Shown piece by piece: positions 24,102-32,910 of a stretch of 64,000 nt of DNA. The stretch comes from Oscillospiraceae bacterium (GTDB lineage: Bacteria > Bacillota > Clostridia > Monoglobales > Monoglobaceae). Both the position numbers and the translations under genes were made by a program. Every line of letters begins with the position of its first letter. Position 1 is the first letter of the stretch. The stretch covers positions 62,001 to 126,000 of the forward strand of contig SVKF01000002.1 in assembly GCA_015068605.1 (NCBI GenBank), in the 5' to 3' direction. The notes beneath the pieces are model-generated. The model did no database searches and had not been told where the DNA came from. It was given only the letters and a program-made list of their open reading frames with translations.

Positions 24102-26138
24102 TTACCCGAAGCAGGTTGTTGTGTCACCCACCATATCTCCGCCTTTTTTCGTTGTTGAATAGAGCATTTTTTCTGCATATTCTATTTCGCTGACAAGTCT
24201 TATATCCTGTGAGGATGAGCCTACAAGAATATCGAATTTCCCGTTTTCAACCACCCATTTATGGAGCATAATATTATAATTTGCAAAGTCTTCTGATGTA
24301 AGACAGAAATCAACTCTTTGCTTTTCGCCTTTTTTGAGGAATATTTTTTTGAATTGCTTAAGCTCTTTTATTGGTTTTGGCATAGTTGATGCTTTGTCGG
24401 CAACATAAAGCTGAACAACTTCAGCTCCGTCAAAATCTCCAATATTTTCGAGGGTAAAGGAAACAGTATATTCATCATCCGTTTTGGAGACAGACATATC
24501 ACTATATAAAAATTCCGTATAGGAAAGACCGTGTCCGAAGGGGAAACAAATTTCCTGCGGATGTTTATCATAATAGCGGTAGCCCACATCGAGTCCTTCG
24601 TTATATGAAACATAGCTTCCGTTTCCGGGGTATTCCATATCCGTTCTAAGGGATATGGGGAATGTTTCGGGGAGTTTGCCTGAGGGGTTTGCCATTCCGC
24701 ATAACACCTCCGCAATCGCTGAGCCTGCCCCTTCTCCGCCAAGCCACATTTCGAGGATTGAGGTTGCTGTGTTTTTGATTCTTTCGAGAGAAACTGCACT
24801 TCCTGTTTGAAGAACAAGGATGACCTTTGAGCCGTGTTCAACCGCCGCTTCAATAACTCGTTCATAGTTAGGGTTAAGCTCGATTGAGCGTCTGTCAAAC
24901 ATTTCCGAGTCCTCGGACGACATTGAGCCGGCAAAAACAACGGTCACATCCGATTTTGCGATAAAGTCGATGAAATCGGGTGTGTAGAGTTCAGGCCAGA
25001 GCATATTATCCGAATATTCGCTTCTCTTAAACATTTCCCGATATTCAATCTCCGTATTCGGGAGCAATTTTTTAAGCTCTTCCAAAGGATTATCCGTATA
25101 TTCCTTTGCCTGATGAACTTCGGAGCTTCCCTGCCCTGCAATAAGAGGGTTAACCGCAAACTCGCCGATTACGGCAATTCGCTTATATTTTTCTTCCGTG
25201 AGAGGGAGCATATTATCATCATTTTTCAGCATAACAATGCTGCCTGTTGCGATTTCTTTTGCAAGCTCGTGTTGCTTATCCCTGTCATAGCCTTCGCTGA
25301 CAGCCTTTTCCTTAAGAATGAATTTGAGAACATTGTAAACAGCCTTATCGATATGCTCCTGCGTTATGTCGCCCTTTTCGAGACCGACTTTCAGAGCTTC
25401 GGCTATATTTCGGTTTGGCGGCATATGTAAATCAAGCCCTGCTTTAATTGCTCGGGCAACATCGTGAACTGCGCCCCAGTCGGACACAACAAATCCGTCG
25501 TAGCCCCATTCATCTCTTAAAACTTCCGTAAGCAAAAACGGGTTTTCCGAACACCAGACGGAATTAACCTTATTATAGGCACACATAATGGATTCGGGCT
25601 TTGCCTTTTTGACAACAGTCTGAAATGGTTTTAAATAGATTTCACGCAGGGTTCTCTCGTCAATTTCGGCGCTTATAACAGTTCTGTATTTTTCCTGATT
25701 ATTAACGGCAAAGTGCTTAAGACTGCAGGCGACTCCGTTTTCCTGCAACCCTTTTACATATCCTGCGCCCATTTCTCCCGAAACAACCGGGTCTTCCGAA
25801 AAATACTCAAAATTTCTTCCGCAAAGGGGCGTTCTTTTTATATTAACACCGGGCGCTAACAACATATCAACATTATGCTTTTTGCAGTCCTTGGCAAGAC
25901 CTTCTCCCATTTTTTCGGCGAGATTGGTGTCCCATGATGCCGCGAGACAACAAAGCGTTGGGAAGGCTGTGCAATTTTGCGAAACATTCAGCCTGACCCC
26001 GTGAGGCCCGTCGATTAATGTTTTTTTCTCTATTCCGTAATGAGGAAGCTCCACAGTGTGGGCATCGTCGAAGCCCGTGAGAAGCTGTGCTTTTTCATCA
26101 AGTGTCATTTTGTTAATAATTTCTTTAATCTTATCCAT
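24102..26138 (-). CDS. Glycoside hydrolase family 3 beta-glycosidase
   Basis: A 678-residue GH3 enzyme without signal peptide, so probably cytoplasmic, releasing glucose or another sugar from the non-reducing end of oligosaccharides. The N-terminal barrel contains DGPHGVR, GRNFEYFSEDPVVSGEM, the KHF motif (KHFAVNNQE) and the nucleophile Asp220 in GFVVSDWG. The second domain contains 'VIGEFAVNPLIAGQGSSEV' and the C-terminal fibronectin-III-like domain ('FTLENIGDFDGAEVVQLYVAD'). Beta-glucosidase is the commonest activity but xylosidase cannot be excluded. The last residues (GGDMVGDTTTCFG) lie at the edge of repeat array R3, so the original 3' end may have been altered by it. Confidence 0.9.
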   Translation of the reverse strand: MDKIKEIINKMTLDEKAQLLTGFDDAHTVELPHYGIEKKTLIDGPHGVRLNVSQNCTAFPTLCCLAASWDTNLAEKMGEGLAKDCKKHNVDMLLAPGVNIKRTPLCGRNFEYFSEDPVVSGEMGAGYVKGLQENGVACSLKHFAVNNQEKYRTVISAEIDERTLREIYLKPFQTVVKKAKPESIMCAYNKVNSVWCSENPFLLTEVLRDEWGYDGFVVSDWGAVHDVARAIKAGLDLHMPPNRNIAEALKVGLEKGDITQEHIDKAVYNVLKFILKEKAVSEGYDRDKQHELAKEIATGSIVMLKNDDNMLPLTEEKYKRIAVIGEFAVNPLIAGQGSSEVHQAKEYTDNPLEELKKLLPNTEIEYREMFKRSEYSDNMLWPELYTPDFIDFIAKSDVTVVFAGSMSSEDSEMFDRRSIELNPNYERVIEAAVEHGSKVILVLQTGSAVSLERIKNTATSILEMWLGGEGAGSAIAEVLCGMANPSGKLPETFPISLRTDMEYPGNGSYVSYNEGLDVGYRYYDKHPQEICFPFGHGLSYTEFLYSDMSVSKTDDEYTVSFTLENIGDFDGAEVVQLYVADKASTMPKPIKELKQFKKIFLKKGEKQRVDFCLTSEDFANYNIMLHKWVVENGKFDILVGSSSQDIRLVSEIEYAEKMLYSTTKKGGDMVGDTTTCFG

Positions 26139-26170
26139 AAAAATCTTCCTTTCCGGTCAGATGTTTCATA

Positions 26171-26200
26171 ATTATATCATAGCTTAAAGTTCTATGTCAA
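26171..26200 (-). promoter_or_regulatory. Promoter of the GH3 gene
   Basis: On the minus strand TTGACA (26200-26195) and TATAAT (26176-26171) with an 18-nt spacer, followed by GGAAAGGAAG ahead of the ATG. Confidence 0.8.
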
Positions 26201-26242
26201 TACAATATAAAAACATAATCATACACTTTTTTTACAGTTTTT

Positions 26243-27172
26243 TTAAAGCATATCGCCCTGAAAAATGTTATTATCCGCCATATATTTGTCAATTCCACCA
26301 AGGACACGGATTTTGTCAATGCTCCATTTGGGGGCAATAAGCTTTTCCCTTGAACCGTCTCCCGTTATCCGTTCAATAACGCATTCTTTCGGAAGATAGC
26401 GGAGCTGGGTGCAGATGGTTTTTATATAATCCTCGTAAGACATTGGCAATATTTTGCCATTTTCCAGTTCTTTTTCCATAATCGTTCCGCTCATTATATG
26501 AAGCAGATGGATTTTTACTCCGTCAGGATTAAGCTCGCCGACGGTTTTTGCTGTATTGACCATATCCTCAAAGGTTTCGTCATACAGCCCGTTTATTATA
26601 TGAATACAGCTCCTTATTCCTGCATTTTTCAGCCGGAAATATCCTTCTTCAAACTCTTTGTAGCTATGCCCTCGGTTGCACTTTTTTGCAATATCGTCCC
26701 GTATGGTCTGAAGTCCAAGCTCAACGGAAAGATTTGTTTTTTCGGATATTTCACAAAGAAGGGCAACAACCTCCTCACCAAGACAATCCCCTCGGGTTGC
26801 AATGCTTATTCCGACCACATCGGGGAAATTGAGCGCCTCCTCATATTTCGCCTTTAAAACCTCAACGGGGGCGTATGTGTTTGTGTGAGCCTGAAAATAG
26901 GCGATAAGGGGAACTTTCCCGAATTTTTTGAAAATTCGCTCCCGTTCCTTTTCAAGCTGATGGGTTATACTTCCTTTTTCCGTAAATTCCGAAGCACCGC
27001 TTATGCAGTATGTACATCCGCCACTGCCACATTTTCCGTCTATATTCGGGCAGGTAAAGCCTGCGTCTAAAGAAGCACGCATAACCCTTTCGCCATACAC
27101 GGTTTTAAGGTGATAATTAAGAGTGTGATACCTTTTATTGTCAATGGAATAAGGAAAGGGGTTGTTATACAT
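26243..27172 (-). CDS. Radical SAM protein of the YtqA/YhcC (TIGR01212) type
   Basis: A 309-residue radical SAM protein. The cluster motif has the wider spacing of Elp3-like members: CPNIDGKCGSGGCTYC. Other conserved blocks are 'LIAYFQAHTNTYAPVEVLK' and 'GLYDETFEDMVNTA'. The family is widespread in Firmicutes; its function is not established. The start at ATG 27172 matches the family N-terminus (MYNNPFPYSIDNKRYHTLNYHLK...) and overlaps the end of ruvX by 8 nt; a longer frame to 27256 would run well inside ruvX and is unlikely. Cotranscribed with ruvX. Confidence 0.85.
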   Translation of the reverse strand: MYNNPFPYSIDNKRYHTLNYHLKTVYGERVMRASLDAGFTCPNIDGKCGSGGCTYCISGASEFTEKGSITHQLEKERERIFKKFGKVPLIAYFQAHTNTYAPVEVLKAKYEEALNFPDVVGISIATRGDCLGEEVVALLCEISEKTNLSVELGLQTIRDDIAKKCNRGHSYKEFEEGYFRLKNAGIRSCIHIINGLYDETFEDMVNTAKTVGELNPDGVKIHLLHIMSGTIMEKELENGKILPMSYEDYIKTICTQLRYLPKECVIERITGDGSREKLIAPKWSIDKIRVLGGIDKYMADNNIFQGDML

Positions 27173-27578
27173 TTCTCTGACTGTCAAGATAGGACTGAAG
27201 AATAAATGCCGCCGCAATTTTATCCACGCTGTCCTTTCTTTTCTCCCCTCTGACATTTGTTTCGTTCATAAGGTTGTGAGCGGAAACCGTGGTTAGCCTC
27301 TCGTCCCATAAAATCACGGGAATATCCATAAGGCTTTTTATTTCGTTTGCAAGCCTTTTCGATTTTTTGCCTCTGTCCCCAACTGTTCCGTTCATATTTT
27401 TCGGATAACCCAAAACGATTTTTTCCGCACCAAGCTCCTTTGCAAGGTGGACGGCTCTTAATGCGACTTTCTTCATGTTTTTCTCTTTAAAGGTTTCAAC
27501 GGTGGAGGCAATAAGCCCCAGTGCATCACTTGATGCAAACCCCGTTCTGCTGTCTCCGAAATCAATTCCAAGTATCAT
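27165..27578 (-). CDS. ruvX: Putative pre-16S rRNA nuclease / Holliday junction resolvase RuvX (YqgF)
   Basis: A 137-residue RNase H-fold protein of the YqgF family, implicated in maturation of the 16S rRNA 5' end and sometimes called a Holliday junction resolvase homologue. Motifs: ILGIDFGDSRTGFASSD at the N-terminus, IVLGYPKNMNGTVGDR, and 'VILWDERLTTVSAHNLM' followed by D-S-V-D-KIAA. ATG 27578 follows GGGGGAGA directly; an upstream in-frame TTG would put that site inside the gene. The next gene overlaps its stop by 8 nt. Confidence 0.9.
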   Translation of the reverse strand: MILGIDFGDSRTGFASSDALGLIASTVETFKEKNMKKVALRAVHLAKELGAEKIVLGYPKNMNGTVGDRGKKSKRLANEIKSLMDIPVILWDERLTTVSAHNLMNETNVRGEKRKDSVDKIAAAFILQSYLDSQRNV

Positions 27579-27608
27579 TTTTCTCTCCCCCAAACACCTG
27601 TTTATAAG

Positions 27609-27637
27609 ATTTTACCATACTTTGTTGTATTATGCAA
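27609..27637 (-). promoter_or_regulatory. Promoter of ruvX
   Basis: On the minus strand TTGCAT (27637-27632) and TAAAAT (27614-27609) with a 17-nt spacer. Confidence 0.65.
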
Positions 27638-27663
27638 GATGTTGATAAAAAATCCGTTTCCTT

Positions 27664-27770
27664 TGTGGAAAAAGTCATATTTCCCACACTTATCACGCAA
27701 AAAGCTGTGGATAACTTTGTGGATTGTGGGTATTGTTACCGTTTTGAAATCATTTTGAAATATATAATCC
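27664..27770. other. Cluster of DnaA-box-like sequences
   Basis: In the 196-nt gap between the histidine kinase gene and ruvX there is one perfect DnaA box on the minus strand (TGTGGATAA, 27706-27714), two boxes with one mismatch (TGTGGAAAA near 27665; TAATCCACA near 27766) and two with two mismatches. They could titrate DnaA or be chance in AT-rich DNA. No dnaA or dnaN is nearby, so this is not the standard origin. Confidence 0.35.
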
Positions 27771-27774
27771 ACAC

Positions 27775-29307
27775 CTATTTTGACTTTCCGTCAAGCTCAA
27801 AATAGAACACAACACCATTTTCTGTGTTATATACGCCGTATTTTTGTCTGTGGGCATTCATAATTGCTGAAACGATGGAAAGCCCGAGCCCCTGACTCCC
27901 GTTATCTCTTGTTCTTGCCGTATCTGCCATATAAAAGCTCTTCCAAACATTTTCAAGAACATTCTCCTCAATGGTTTCGCCCGTGTTGAAGACATTAACT
28001 CTGACATTATCACCGATTTTTTCTATGCTTACCTCAACCCTTTGTTCACCGGAACAATATTTGATTGCGTTTGTCAGATAATTGATAAACGCCTCCTCAA
28101 TAAGGAAATCATCTGCCCAAACATAAATTGCTTCGTCTGTTATAAGCTTTATGGAAACACCGCTGTTTTCAAAGAGAATAGATTTTTGTTCTATAATTTC
28201 GCGGATATGCTCAGTTATATTGAATCTTGCTATGTTAAGCTTGTCTTTCCCCGATTCAAGACGCATAAGAGACATAAGCTTCTTTATAAGGATGTTCATT
28301 CCCCGGGCTTCGTCTAAGATGACATCACAGTAATATTTTCTTTCTGTTTCATCAAGCTCCATTTCCGTAAGCCCCTCGGCATACGCTTCGATAATCGAAA
28401 TTGGAGTTTTAAGCTCATGGGAAACATTTGACATAAACTCATTTCTTTGCTTGTCGACTTTCTCTTTTTTATCAATATCCTGCATAAGTGCCACATTTGC
28501 CGTCTTAAGGTTTGAGATTGTCTTCTCAAGGTTTTCAGACATAATGTTCATGCTCTCCCCAAGAACTCCAACCTCGTCATAGGCATCGCCCTCGTATTTC
28601 TGGCTGAAATCCATATCTGCCATACCCTTTGCAATGTCGGAAAGCCGTTTTAAGGGTCTGACAAGACGGTTGCTGATAATCGTCACAATTATCGCCGAAA
28701 TAATCCAGACAAGCAACCCGATAAGAAGCAAAAATCTGTTGGAAAATACAACGCTTTCTTCAATGGGAGCTATGGAGGATTGAATAATAACAAAATAATT
28801 CTCTTTGGTTAATGCGTGCAGCTCTATCGCCTGCGTTCCGAAAACAGGAATTTTAGTCATGGAAATCATATAACTTTCTCCTGTTTCGAGAATTTCTCGA
28901 TTTGACTTTCCTTTGTCTTTTTTCTCAATAGAAACGCTGTTTCCCTCAAATTTAATGTTTGACGGAGCTTCCTTCTTAAATCTTACCGCATCCTTTGGAA
29001 TGGATGTAAACACAAGCTCTCTTTCGTCATCGTAGAGCATAACCTGTATATTGGAATTAACACACAGCTTTTCAAGCTCAAGCCGTAAATTCTCAATATC
29101 CTGTTCATTTTTGACAAGGCTTTCTATTTCATGGAGCTTATCAAAAACAACGTCCGTTTTCTGCTCTATGTAATAATTTTCAAAAACAAGAGCGTTTAAA
29201 AGAATACAGACACCTATAACAATAAAAACCAATATGTTAACAAGCACAAAGAGCCTTATGCGAAGGCTCTTTGAATTTTTTATCTTATTTCTCTTTTTCA
29301 TTGTCAT
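27775..29307 (-). CDS. Membrane-bound sensor histidine kinase
   Basis: A 510-residue kinase: membrane helix at about 18-42, an extracellular sensing region of about 150 residues, a second helix near 193-215, a HAMP linker ('NRLVRPLKRLSDIAKGMADMDF'), the phosphoacceptor His297 in SNVSHELKTPI, and the ATP-binding N, G1 and G2 boxes ('NYLTNAIKY', 'DNGSQGLGLSIV'). It overlaps the response regulator gene by about 20 nt. The signal is unknown; the architecture is typical of cell-envelope sensors next to OmpR-type regulators in Firmicutes. The G1-like box reads VFNTGE instead of the usual V-x-D-x-G-x-G, a common variation. Confidence 0.92.
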   Translation of the reverse strand: MTMKKRNKIKNSKSLRIRLFVLVNILVFIVIGVCILLNALVFENYYIEQKTDVVFDKLHEIESLVKNEQDIENLRLELEKLCVNSNIQVMLYDDERELVFTSIPKDAVRFKKEAPSNIKFEGNSVSIEKKDKGKSNREILETGESYMISMTKIPVFGTQAIELHALTKENYFVIIQSSIAPIEESVVFSNRFLLLIGLLVWIISAIIVTIISNRLVRPLKRLSDIAKGMADMDFSQKYEGDAYDEVGVLGESMNIMSENLEKTISNLKTANVALMQDIDKKEKVDKQRNEFMSNVSHELKTPISIIEAYAEGLTEMELDETERKYYCDVILDEARGMNILIKKLMSLMRLESGKDKLNIARFNITEHIREIIEQKSILFENSGVSIKLITDEAIYVWADDFLIEEAFINYLTNAIKYCSGEQRVEVSIEKIGDNVRVNVFNTGETIEENVLENVWKSFYMADTARTRDNGSQGLGLSIVSAIMNAHRQKYGVYNTENGVVFYFELDGKSK

Positions 29308-29971
29308 CTACCTCAAACTTATAACCGATTCCCCTGACGGTTTTAATATAATCTCCGCAAGCTACAAGCTTACTGCGAAGCTTTTTCACATGAGTATCAA
29401 CGGTTCTCGCATCCCCGAAATAATCATAATCCCAGACATTGTTGAGAATTTTATTCCTGGACAGAGCGATGCCCTTATTATCAATAAAATAATTGAGAAG
29501 TTCAAACTCTTTAAAGCTGAGTATTATATCCTCGCCAAGGACTTTGACCGTGTGTGCATCTTTATTAATTTCAATATTTCCGATTTGTCGTGTTCCGCCG
29601 GTTATAATCTGATTTCGTTTAAGCAGAGCCTCAACTCTTGCCACAAGAATTTTCGGAGAGAAGGGCTTGGTTATATATTCATCAGCCCCAAGCTCGAAGC
29701 CGTGAAGCTCATCGCTTTCTTCCGACCTTGCTGTCAGCATAATTATGGGAACGGCGGATTCCTTTCTAATTCTGTCGCAAACCTTCCAACCGTCCATTTT
29801 AGGCATCATAACATCTAAAATAACTAAAGAAATATCCTTTTCAGAAACGAACATATCAACCGCTTCCTCACCGTCGGCAGCCTCAATAACATTATATTTT
29901 TTCGCCACAAGGAAGTCTTTAACTATCTTCCTAATTCTGCTTTCATCATCCGCCACAAGAACTTTTATCAT
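29285..29971 (-). CDS. OmpR/PhoB-family response regulator
   Basis: A 228-residue DNA-binding regulator. The receiver domain (1-120) has the acidic pair DDE at 8-10, the phosphorylated Asp53 (VILDVMMPKMDG), T81 and the conserved Lys in 'YITKPFSP'. The winged-helix domain (about 130-222) has 'LSFKEFELLNYFIDNKG' and 'RTVDTHVKKLRSKL... VRGIGYKFE'. Partner of the kinase that overlaps its end. Target genes are not evident. The upstream region to walJ is only 74 nt, so it may have its own promoter or be read from the tsaD operon. Confidence 0.93.
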   Translation of the reverse strand: MIKVLVADDESRIRKIVKDFLVAKKYNVIEAADGEEAVDMFVSEKDISLVILDVMMPKMDGWKVCDRIRKESAVPIIMLTARSEESDELHGFELGADEYITKPFSPKILVARVEALLKRNQIITGGTRQIGNIEINKDAHTVKVLGEDIILSFKEFELLNYFIDNKGIALSRNKILNNVWDYDYFGDARTVDTHVKKLRSKLVACGDYIKTVRGIGYKFEVDDNEKEK

Positions 29972-30045
29972 TTTCTCACCACCTGTTTTTTCTATTGAAA
30001 CAAGTTTAACATATTTATATGTCCGTTTTGTGAATTTTGAAAATA

Positions 30046-30834
30046 TTACAGAATTTCACCTGTTTTAGAGGGGTAAGACATTTTAACCACAAAGTCAACC
30101 CCTTCTTTTGCTCCGCAGGCAGTAAGCATTTCCCTGACAGTCACATAAGCCAAATCAGGATGATTGTTTTCTTCGCTGAGATGACCGAGAAGGAACTTCT
30201 TTGTCCCCTCTTTTAAAAGAAACGAGGCAAGTTCCCCTGTTTTTTCGTTGCAAAGATGCCCCTTATCGCCCCTTATCCGCCTTTTAAGCATATCGGGATA
30301 ACGACCGATTTCCAGAAGCTTAAGGTCATGGTTCGCCTCTATCATAACCTTGTCCGACCCACAAAGTGCATCAAGCATACTTTTGCTTATAATCCCCGTG
30401 TCTGTTGCAACGGATACCTTTTCGTTGCCCGATACCATTGTATATCCGACAGGATTTGCGGCATCGTGGGAAATGGCAAAAGCACAGACATTTATATCTC
30501 CAATCATAACCGCATTTTCTTCAATTATGCAGACATTTTCTTCCGAGACTCCCGAAAGACATTCTCTCATGCTTGTCCATGTTGCGGAGTTGGCATAAAC
30601 GGGAACATTAAACTTTTTGGAAAAAAGACTTATTCCCTTTATATGGTCGCTGTGTTCATGGGTAACAAAAACAGCGTTTATTTCTTCCGGACAAATTCCG
30701 ATATCACAAAGAGCGGAAACCGCCATTTTACAGCTGATTCCGCAATCGATAAGTATTTTTGTCGTATCTGAAAATACAACGGTACAATTTCCCTTGCTGC
30801 TACTCCTTAAGGAGCAAATATTAAGTCTGTTCAA
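30046..30834 (-). CDS. MBL-fold metallo-hydrolase, WalJ/YycJ family
   Basis: A 262-residue metallo-beta-lactamase-fold protein with the metal-binding THEHSDH motif (about 58-64) and later 'ATDTG', 'MIEANHD' and 'LGHLSEENN' motifs of the YycJ/WalJ group. WalJ proteins are linked to the WalRK two-component system and DNA-end processing in Firmicutes; here a two-component pair follows directly, although the kinase lacks the PAS domain expected for WalK and walH/walI are missing, so a true walRKJ operon is not proven. It lies 11 nt behind the bofA-like gene. Confidence 0.85.
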   Translation of the reverse strand: MNRLNICSLRSSSKGNCTVVFSDTTKILIDCGISCKMAVSALCDIGICPEEINAVFVTHEHSDHIKGISLFSKKFNVPVYANSATWTSMRECLSGVSEENVCIIEENAVMIGDINVCAFAISHDAANPVGYTMVSGNEKVSVATDTGIISKSMLDALCGSDKVMIEANHDLKLLEIGRYPDMLKRRIRGDKGHLCNEKTGELASFLLKEGTKKFLLGHLSEENNHPDLAYVTVREMLTACGAKEGVDFVVKMSYPSKTGEIL

Positions 30835-30845
30835 CCAAAATCACC

Positions 30846-31106
30846 CTATAAGATAAATTCCAATAAAATAATAAGAATAACGCCCGGAAACCCTAAAATC
30901 CCCGCAATAAGTGAATTTACAGGATTTATGGGGAGCGTAAGACCGATTGATTTGCCGAAATGGTTTATAATGAGAAGCATAACTCCTCCCAAAAGACCGT
31001 TTAAAACCAGTTTAAATATCCATTTTGACGGTTTTCTTATGAACGATAAAACCATAACAACAGCCAAAATTCCCACAACATAACATAAAATTGAACTCCA
31101 TTCCAT
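30846..31106 (-). CDS. BofA-family (pro-sigma-K processing inhibitor) membrane protein
   Basis: An 86-residue protein with two or three membrane helices and the family signature 'LPINPVNSLIAGILGFPGVILI' split over its C-terminal half. BofA holds back SpoIVFB during endospore formation in Bacillus. Presence suggests descent from a spore-forming lineage, but BofA-like proteins also occur in genomes without sporulation. RBS AGGAGGA precedes the ATG. It is part of the leftward operon that begins at tsaD. Confidence 0.8.
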   Translation of the reverse strand: MEWSSILCYVVGILAVVMVLSFIRKPSKWIFKLVLNGLLGGVMLLIINHFGKSIGLTLPINPVNSLIAGILGFPGVILIILLEFIL

Positions 31107-31161
31107 GGTAAAATTCCTCCTATAGATTTATATGCTTATCCACATCAGGAAAATAACTATA

Positions 31162-31764
31162 TTATTCAATATATTCTCTGACACGGAATGTAACCTTGCA
31201 ATCCTCAGCTATTTTTCTGCAGCTTTCAATTTCTTCAGGGGGTGTCACAGTGTCAACCACAGAGAATATGACCTCGCCCACATATTTTTTCGCCTCTTTT
31301 GCAAAATCAATAAGCCCGGAATATGCCTTGAGCCCAAACCGACTTTGACATACAGCATCATATTTTTCCGCTGTGTCTGCATTAAGGCTTATGGAAACAA
31401 TATCAAAAAGCCCCTCCATTTCCGGTGCAATATTTCTGCCTGCAATAAGGCTTCCCTGCCCGTTTGTGTTCACACGGATTTTCATTCCGTAATTTTCCTT
31501 TATCCATTTTGCAATATCTCTGCAATCGTCAAATCTCTCAAATGGCTCACCAAATCCGCAAAAAACAATCATATCAAACAGGCTTAAATCCCTTTTTGCA
31601 ATATCCGCCTTGATTTCCTCAACGGTCGGCTCTCTGTCAAGCCAAAGATTGTCCTCACCGTTGACATTGTCGTGCTTATCACGAACGCAAAAAGCACAAG
31701 CGTTCGAGCATCTGTTAGTCAGGTTTATATAAAGTGAGTCTCCGCAAATATATGTTATTGTCAT
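31162..31764 (-). CDS. TatD-associated radical SAM protein
   Basis: A 200-residue radical SAM protein with CSNACAFC (CxxxCxxC) at about 18-25, 'VFCGFGEPFERFDD' (the GGEP-like block) and 'KIRVNTNGQGSLI'. It matches the small family usually encoded beside TatD-type DNases in Firmicutes; no tatD gene lies here. Substrate unknown. It starts 14 nt behind tsaD. Confidence 0.82.
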   Translation of the reverse strand: MTITYICGDSLYINLTNRCSNACAFCVRDKHDNVNGEDNLWLDREPTVEEIKADIAKRDLSLFDMIVFCGFGEPFERFDDCRDIAKWIKENYGMKIRVNTNGQGSLIAGRNIAPEMEGLFDIVSISLNADTAEKYDAVCQSRFGLKAYSGLIDFAKEAKKYVGEVIFSVVDTVTPPEEIESCRKIAEDCKVTFRVREYIE

Positions 31765-31778
31765 AAAATCATTCCTTT

Positions 31779-32783
31779 CTAATTAAGTGGCAAGCTTGCA
31801 ACAGCGTTTAAATCAAGCCCTGCAACCTCTCCGTTTTGGTAAGCATAGTATCCGGCACAGCCAATCATAGCCGCATTATCCGTACATAAAATCGGGGACG
31901 GGAAGGAAAGCTCAAACCCGTTTTTCTTCGCCTTTTCTTCAATTCTCTCACGGAGCGGCTTGTTAGACGCAACTCCTCCTGCCAAAGCAATCTTTTTAAC
32001 ACCGCATTTTATGGCACAATCCATAAGGTGACTTGATAAAACATCAACAACCGCCTCCTGAAAAGATGCCGCAACATCGGCTTTATTTATTTCAATACCT
32101 TTCTGCTCAGCATTGTGGATATAGTTTATAACCGCGGTTTTAACACCGCTGAAACTGAAATCAAAGCCATCTTCACCCATATTAACTCTCGGAAAACGAA
32201 TAGCTTCGGGATTTCCCTTTTCAGCCTCTGTCTGGACAGCAGGTCCGCCGGGATAACCAAGCCCCAAAACCCTTGAAACCTTATCAAACGCCTCGCCTGC
32301 CGCATCATCGCAGGTCTTTGCCAAAACTTCATAGGTGTTATAATCCTTAACGTGAACAATATGGCTGTGCCCACCGGATGCCACGAGACACACAAAAGGA
32401 GGCTTAAAATCAGGGTTTTCTATGTAGTTGGCGCAGATGTGACCCTTTATGTGGTGAACAGGAATAAGTGGTTTGTTAAGTGCATAGCTAAGCCCTTTTG
32501 CCGCCGACACCCCAACCAAAAGTGCCCCGACAAGACCCGGACCGTAGGTTACAGCGATTGCATCAATATCATCAAAAGTAACCTTCGCTTCGGATAAAGC
32601 AGTATCAATAACCTTGTTGATATTCTCAATGTGCATTCTCGACGCAATCTCGGGAACAACACCGCCATAGCGCTTGTGGGTATCAATCTGAGTATTTATA
32701 ATATTTGACAAAACCGTCGTACCGTTTTCCAAAACCGCCGCCGCAGTTTCATCACAAGAACTTTCTATTGCAAGAATTTTCAT
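31779..32783 (-). CDS. tsaD: tRNA N6-adenosine threonylcarbamoyltransferase TsaD
   Basis: Transfers threonylcarbamoyl to A37 of ANN-reading tRNAs with TsaB and TsaE. The 334-residue protein has the ASKHA nucleotide fold: [15 protein letters not shown] at the start, the metal-binding HHIKGHICA, '[10 protein letters not shown]', and '[13 protein letters not shown]'. ATG 32783 gives the family N-terminus ([12 protein letters not shown]); the longer frame to 32828 runs into the promoter. First gene of the leftward operon; tsaB and tsaE are not in the window. Confidence 0.95.
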   Translation of the reverse strand: MKILAIESSCDETAAAVLENGTTVLSNIINTQIDTHKRYGGVVPEIASRMHIENINKVIDTALSEAKVTFDDIDAIAVTYGPGLVGALLVGVSAAKGLSYALNKPLIPVHHIKGHICANYIENPDFKPPFVCLVASGGHSHIVHVKDYNTYEVLAKTCDDAAGEAFDKVSRVLGLGYPGGPAVQTEAEKGNPEAIRFPRVNMGEDGFDFSFSGVKTAVINYIHNAEQKGIEINKADVAASFQEAVVDVLSSHLMDCAIKCGVKKIALAGGVASNKPLRERIEEKAKKNGFELSFPSPILCTDNAAMIGCAGYYAYQNGEVAGLDLNAVASLPLN

Positions 32784-32807
32784 AATTTCACTTCCATTCC
32801 ACCTTAT

Positions 32808-32836
32808 ATTATACTGTAATAAAATCAATTTTGCAA
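32808..32836 (-). promoter_or_regulatory. Promoter of the tsaD operon
   Basis: On the minus strand TTGCAA (32836-32831) and TATAAT (32813-32808) with a 17-nt spacer. It lies back to back with the rightward promoter at 32847. Confidence 0.85.
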
Positions 32837-32846
32837 TAGTTTATTA

Positions 32847-32875
32847 TTGCAAATTTTATATAAATATGATATAAT
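32847..32875 (+). promoter_or_regulatory. Promoter of the YcxB-like gene
   Basis: TTGCAA at 32847-32852 and TATAAT at 32870-32875 with a 17-nt spacer, 36 nt before the start codon. Confidence 0.85.
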
Positions 32876-32910
32876 GAATAAAATTCAAATTATAAGAAAG
32901 GTGAATTTTT

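Noticed and set aside
29234-29818. 194-codon frame antisense to the response regulator
   Set aside because: Mirror of a well-supported gene on the other strand, with no ribosome binding site and no family resemblance.
31136-31144. Single perfect DnaA box TTATCCACA
   Set aside because: One or two perfect 9-mers are expected by chance in 64 kb; it stands alone between two genes of an operon.
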